Source: Kudoa neothunni (Eukaryota; Cnidaria). Taken from it: a stretch of 64,000 nt of DNA. Position numbers and translations under genes: made by a program. Of the stretch, positions 58,991-64,000 are shown one piece after another. The stretch spans positions 8,246,001 to 8,310,000 of the forward strand of contig OZ199840.1 of assembly GCA_964304625.1 (NCBI GenBank), written 5' to 3'. Under the pieces are notes generated by a model. The model searched no databases, was not told the origin of the DNA, and saw only the letters and a list, made by a program, of their open reading frames with translations. Every line of letters begins with the position of its first letter. Position 1 is the stretch's first letter.

Positions 58991-61647
58991 ACTGTTTCAT
59001 TTTATTAATTTTTAAATATATTTTACAATAATTTGTTGTTAATTAAGAATTAATGCTAAACCAACTAGTAAAATATATAAAAGACCTATGTATCTAAAAA
59101 ATGAAGTAAAGTGTGTTATATCTGACAAACAATATATTACTAATTTCCTATTTACGTTGTTTCGTTTATTTATATAATTAACTTACTTAAAAAATAGTTA
59201 TTCAAAAATTAATTGTTCAAATATTTTTTTTGTCAGATATTGAATATTACGATTGTTAAAGATTCATTATATTGTCATTATAGATATTTCATGATGAAAG
59301 TTTTATGATAACATGATTATAACTATTTTTATAATTCGGATAAAGTAACAGAAAAAATTTATAAACTAAAAAAAAGATACTTCCTTGTATTATTCTTTTA
59401 AAAGGTTCATAGTCGATACACCAAAACTGATAGAGAAGATAATTCATAATAAGATGTGGAAGGTTTAATTAAACGTCTAAGTCGTATAATTTTGAAACGA
59501 CCTACTACAAAAAATGTTATTAGGACGTATAATAAATGTAAAAGTTAATATGTGCATAATAAAATGGTTTTTCGTTGGTTATTGGAAATTTGACGAAGAT
59601 TTCACGCGAGCCGACGATGTTATATTCAGGATTTTGTACCAAAATTAGGTGTTATCATAATTCGCTGATATACTTCCTCTCAGTATTCTTTTATCTTAAT
59701 ATAAAGAATAGACGAAAAAACGATGTGCAGAAGGATGTTTTTTAGGTGGCACATCCTACCCTATTACCCATCGACGGGTTGACTAATGCGATTAATACTT
59801 CACACGAATTATAAGAACTTTTAATTTCTAAACGTAGGTAAACTCCACTCCGGAGGAAACTGAAAAGTTCCAGGATAGAACTGTTTATTTTGATTAACAT
59901 TGTTGTCCAAAGGGCGATACTATGATTGAGACTTGTTTATTACTCTAATTGATGGGTCAGTTTAAAGATTATTTGTATTCTTTAAAGTTTTTATAATTAA
60001 ATGCTCCAGTTATTGAGACAAAGCCGGATGATTCGATAAAAATCAAATTTTTAATTTACCAAACACTATTATCAAAAAGATGATATTATAAACAAATTAT
60101 GAGTTTATATTTTTCGGCTGGGGTTGTATATAGGGATTAATATATTTTTTCAATTTTCCAAGGTATTTCTTTTTACTTTAAATTAGCACACTCCCAAGCA
60201 AAGCCGGAGTTTTCGCGTTAGTCTACTATATATACAAAGTTCTTATGTCTGTCAGTGTGTGTGTTTGCAACAGTTCGCATGTGTCATGGGGAAACTTTTT
60301 TAAATACAGCTTTTAATATACATTTAGAAGAATGACACTATTACGAAAAATCGTTAATTTACTTAGAAGTACGAATATAATCAAATAAGAGATTAAAAAA
60401 TATCTGCATACTATTGATGTTTGTTTACTTCAGAGTAATAATCAATTAGAGTGAACTTTTTCTCACTGTACACAAAGGGAATCTGTTAATTATGGTATAG
60501 AATGTTTAAAAATGTTATGTATACCGTTTGGAGTAATTTTAAGACAGACAGCGTCGTTAGAACCATATTTACCAGAAATGTTGCATTCCCTTAAAGTTAG
60601 TGGCATAACCAAGTTATTTACGATGTAGATTCATTTCAAAAACGTTATGGATATGTTTAGGCGAAAAAGATTATAATAATTCTAAATAAAATATATAATT
60701 CGGGATTATGAATTGTTGCCATCATGGAATAATTTGGTGGTTCTATAAGCATGCTAAAAACGATGTAAGATCTGTGTAGAGTTTTCAATAAATTAATCTT
60801 TTCGATAACTTTTTACCCATTTTTTGGTTTTCCTAAACATTATTGCAAAACAACTGGCATAATTAATTCAATAATTTTCTATATTTGACGAGATGATTTT
60901 TATGTAATGCTTAAGTTCCCGTTAAACTGAGAATAATTAAACAAAAGAGTTATTCCGATAATATCAAATAGTACATTTATTTTTTAAAAAGAGCACCCCA
61001 GAGAAAAAAAAATTGATATTTAAATATTACTGTAATTTATCAAACCAAAAACACCTTAACATTTTATATTTAATCATATTTTGTTAATTCAATTATTTTA
61101 TTTCTTATCATTTATAGACTAATAATAAGCTTTAGGATTAGAATTATTAGTTTTTATCGCCAAATTTTGAAAGAATTGAAAGTCCTATTTTAAATTACCT
61201 AATAGCTTTTTTAATAAGTAAATAAATTTTAATCATTGTATTTTTAGTCAATAATTTGTATAACAAACTTAAAAATATTCATTAATTTTCTCTCGATACC
61301 TCTATTTATATTTTACTGAAAAGTGCATGCACATTTTGGCGTATCTAAATCACCACTCAAAAAGAAAGCTAAAAGTTAAAATTTTCCGTCACACGATACC
61401 AGGCAAAATTGGACATTAGTGCTAATCTATAATATTTCACAGATTTTATAAACCACAATGAAGTAAATAATAAAATAATAATTATTTAAATAAAATCAAA
61501 TGTTAAATGCCAGTTTTCAGTGAAATTTTATGGATGAAACGGAGTGATAACCTACCCGATTTAATCCGAACACCCTAGAATCACATCGTTAATTTGAAGT
61601 GAGTAGAACGTTTTTTTAACTTAATTATCATCCGTAATCAAGTGTTG
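58991..61647. other. Gene-poor AT-rich DNA
   Basis: No exon set could be built. The string caaagccgg occurs at 60019 and 60198, the second followed by ctactatatatacaaagtt and a (TG)n run; this looks like the edge of an unclassified repeat (compare 1832). Confidence 0.4.
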
Positions 61648-64000
61648 ATGTCTTTGTCAGATTATAATTTTAATATGATAAACTTCACTCCATTGAACCA
61701 CTCAGCTGACATGAACAAATGGATTAAAGATACTGAGGGTATTGTTAATAGTTTAAAGTCATTAAATACACTAGAACCTCAAGAATTATGGATTAAAGTA
61801 ATTTATGTTGGAAATTTTTCTTATCTCAATTTTAGTTCAATCTCAACGATAATTTTAAGAAATTTTTGAGTTTGTATTTGGACACAGCTGTGAGGTAGCG
61901 TTTTATTTGATTATAGTCAAATAATATTACAATGTCAAATTAGAAGTTATGAAAAGGTTTATTTACAATCAAAGTACGCAGATGGTCTAAAAACGGAACA
62001 AGAAATTTATCAATTAGTTTACGAGATCGTCGTGAAACTCCTCCAAACAATCAATGTGTGATATTCGTTTATTATTATTTTAATAATCCGATAAATATTC
62101 TAATGATTCACATAATATTTATTTTTTTAGTTTATTGGCTCCAACACAAACATTGAAAATTCAAAGAATAGAGATGGATTCTCTAATTATATTGTGAATA
62201 TCTTTGACGTCTCAATGTGTGTGAATATTTGCTGTCTTTACTTTCATTCGACATCTATCGCTAATTTACTCAATCATTATATGAGGAAATTTGAGGATTA
62301 TTTGTATGACTTGATATTCTTTCCCTCCCAAATTATTATTTACTAGAAAGCCTCAACTGGAGCAATATGTTGCCGCTTTCACTGACCTACTGTTGCTAGA
62401 TGAAGGCAGTAGTTATCTGAACGAAATGATTCACACTCTTATTTGTGTTTGTCATGTGTTGCCCGACTCGCAGAAGAAGTTCGTTACGAATGTTATAATA
62501 ATAAAGTTATAATTCGGTATGGTGATTAAATTAAGTGAGATATAGATTGGTTAATATGGCGATGTACAATGAATCCTTATTCGATAAGTCTGGTGATGAG
62601 GAAGCAGAAATAAAATTAACTAGAGCGCGGCTAGTTCATCTGATTTTCGTTTACATCTCTCAAATCGAACTGTATGTAATTTTAATGGTGGATATGTTGA
62701 TAAGCGACTTCACGTTAGGACAGAAACCAATTCTGATAATGTGAGAAGCATTTTTGAATGTATTCAGCATTTTCCAGAGTAAATAGAATAATAGAATTTA
62801 CTGGGAGGAGAACTAATTGTAAGCTCCGTTGCTGGTTCTCTAATAGCTCATAACTATTGTATTAATTCATGGTCTACTGTAAATTCTATTGATAACTACA
62901 AAGTTGGTTTGTAGATGGAATTAAGATAAAACTTTTAATATGCTTAAAATTGACTGTGATTAATTATCAAGGACTCTTTAATTGTACATAAATAGTCGCA
63001 TTCGCTGTGAAATAATTAGAAGGATTGTTAAAATATGAAAATCTTAAATTAACTTTAAATAATGAAAAAAATGCATGGTAATGGTTTTGAATTAAAGAAA
63101 TTACCAGAATTACACTTTCGAAAGAATACTTATGCATCTAAAGGTTACTTAGAATGATTTTTACGTAATTATTTACTCTTTAATCAACTAAAATAAATGA
63201 ATATAATTATTGATGATCTTTTTGGCATTTTAGTCTCTCCTCCCAGTAAAGTATACGTAGTTGCGTACATTAGGACTATAAAAATATGTACATAGTTTTA
63301 TTCTTCCGCTGAAAAACATATACAAGATTGAGCATAAAATTAACTTCAAACAAAACCTTGATCCAGACGATTACAACTTTATCAGAGCATGCTTAGTAAA
63401 TTGTTCTGAGAATGAAGAATTTATCTTGCTCGAAGCCGATGCTTCATTCTCTGCTAAAAATACGTCGACAGTAGTTGATAGTACTTCTATTAAAGATCAT
63501 TCTGATAGTATTTGACATTGGATTTTGACTCGCTGATTGTGATTTTATTGTAGAAAAACAATTAGATCAATTATTCGAATTGTTTCCTCATCTATCAATA
63601 AATATTCTCACTAAATGTCATTCCGAATGCAACCATGACATTCCAAAAACTATAGATTTTATCTTTACTCATGGTGATCATGAGCAAACTCTTGAAGCTG
63701 TTTTAAGTGATTATAATTGATTGAAGAATCGGAATCTAAGTTGAGTTTTTGTTTTTAGGTCACGATAAAAACAGCTCTCTAGAAGATAGCAACTGTTTCC
63801 TACCGCCCTCCAATTTCTCTCTACCAGACGCAAACAAAAACACTGAATTTAACGCTGAATCGATTAAAAAACTTACTTTAAGTTTGGTAAGAACACAAAA
63901 TGAAGAAAAAGAGAGGGACGAAAACAAAAGTAACCCAATCATAATTTATTTGGTTTTATGAAGAGATTATTTTTTTCTAGTTAAACATCTTGCCGAGCGT
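61648..64000 (+). CDS. ASCC2: Activating signal cointegrator 1 complex subunit 2 homolog, 5' part
   Basis: Exons 61648-61797, 61836-61894, 61944-62055, 62131-62216, 62347-62478, 62546-62671, 62719-62778, 63296-63507, 63554-63706, 63759-63886 and 63981 onward, each in phase; it runs off the window. Matches to ASCC2: ELWIKFNLNDNFKKFLSLYL (human DKFWCQVIFDETLQKCLDSY), YQLVYEIVVKLLQTIN, DGFSNYIVNIFDVS (human AFGEILYNNFLFDIPKILDL), IKLTRARLVHLIFVYISQIE (human SHSRKKLMEIFHIILNQI), SDNVRSIFECIQ, NLDPDDYNFIRACLVN (human VLDETRTAYILQAVES) and the CUE domain QLDQLFELFPHLSINILTKC ... IPKTIDFIFT, which binds K63-ubiquitin. In other organisms ASCC2 acts in the ASCC/RQT complex in alkylation repair and on collided ribosomes. 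The helical region before exon 6 is shorter than human. A MITE lies in intron 7. Confidence 0.85.
62797..63250. mobile_element. Small inverted-repeat element in an ASCC2 intron
   Basis: tttactgggaggagaactaa at 62797 is mirrored by ttagtctctcctcccagtaaa at 63230-63250. The roughly 450-bp interior is non-coding. It accounts for intron 7 (517 nt) being about ten times the usual size. Superfamily not determined. Confidence 0.7.

Noticed and set aside
1-64000. Bacterial operons, CRISPR arrays, endogenous retroviruses or LTR elements
   Set aside because: No direct-repeat spacer arrays, reverse transcriptase, gag, protease or LTR-like direct repeats were seen; all mobile DNA recognised is of cut-and-paste type.

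Overview
This is nuclear DNA of an animal-like eukaryote with strongly AT-rich sequence, compact protein genes split by very short introns (mostly 33-60 nt, GT...AG), and intergenic space filled with decayed DNA transposons. I rebuilt spliced genes by hand from exon phase, splice signals and remembered family sequences. In nine genes every exon joins in phase and the coding total divides by three. The proteins are recognisable but diverged. Together with the tiny introns, this suggests a fast-evolving, reduced metazoan (a myxozoan- or orthonectid-like parasite). That placement is inference; no rRNA or mitochondrial sequence is present to test it.

Layout: 1-2.7 kb, no gene, with a pogo-type transposon end. 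2.7-3.4 kb (-), a small unrecognised basic protein. 4.7-7.1 kb (+), DMAP1 in 15 exons. 7.6-9.7 kb, pogo and piggyBac relics. 10.2-10.6 kb (+), mitochondrial ribosomal protein mL54. 11.4-13.6 kb, transposon-derived sequence. 14.2-15.6 kb (+), an ING-family gene running into an assembly gap, with a piggyBac element in the opposite sense beyond the gap. 16.9-22.8 kb, a hAT copy and a 5-kb TTAA-flanked piggyBac element with another element nested inside. 23.3-23.9 kb (+), PPP1R2 (inhibitor-2). 24.6-26.6 kb, pogo/Tigger relics. 26.7-27.6 kb, candidate exons. 28.3-31.4 kb (-), a coiled-coil FYVE protein; 31.45-32.26 kb (-), an unrecognised gene 52 bp upstream of it. 33.0-34.7 kb, a VPS35-like exon fragment, a dispersed repeat and a pogo MITE. 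35.9-37.0 kb, a Merlin (ISXO2/IS1595-like) element with perfect 9-bp target duplication. 38.2-40.2 kb (+), an SLC7 light-chain amino-acid transporter with three frame disruptions. 40.5-45 kb, hAT and pogo repeats and a second gap. 45.0-47.5 kb (-), THOC5 with tRNA-His(GTG) in an intron. 47.6-49.1 kb (+), GNB1L. 50.6-51.3 kb (-), a candidate gene. 51.6-52.6 kb (-), CDIPT. 52.8-54.1 kb (+), WDR55. 54.4-54.9 kb, a hAT MITE with 8-bp duplication. 56.1-57.5 kb (+), a secreted five-module Kunitz protein. 58.7-61.6 kb, relics and featureless AT-rich DNA. 61.6 kb to the end (+), ASCC2, cut by the window edge.

The host genes are mostly housekeeping: chromatin (DMAP1 and ING3-like proteins belong to NuA4/TIP60 in other eukaryotes), phosphatase control, mRNA export (THOC5), PIKK/TTT assembly (GNB1L), ribosome biogenesis and quality control (WDR55, mL54, ASCC2), phosphatidylinositol synthesis (CDIPT) and PI3P membrane traffic (FYVE). 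Two pairs are divergent with 125-bp and 201-bp shared promoters. A GC-rich NRF1-like palindrome sits just upstream of six gene starts and is the most coherent regulatory signal here. I saw no CRISPR array, rRNA gene, retrovirus-like element or bacterial gene.
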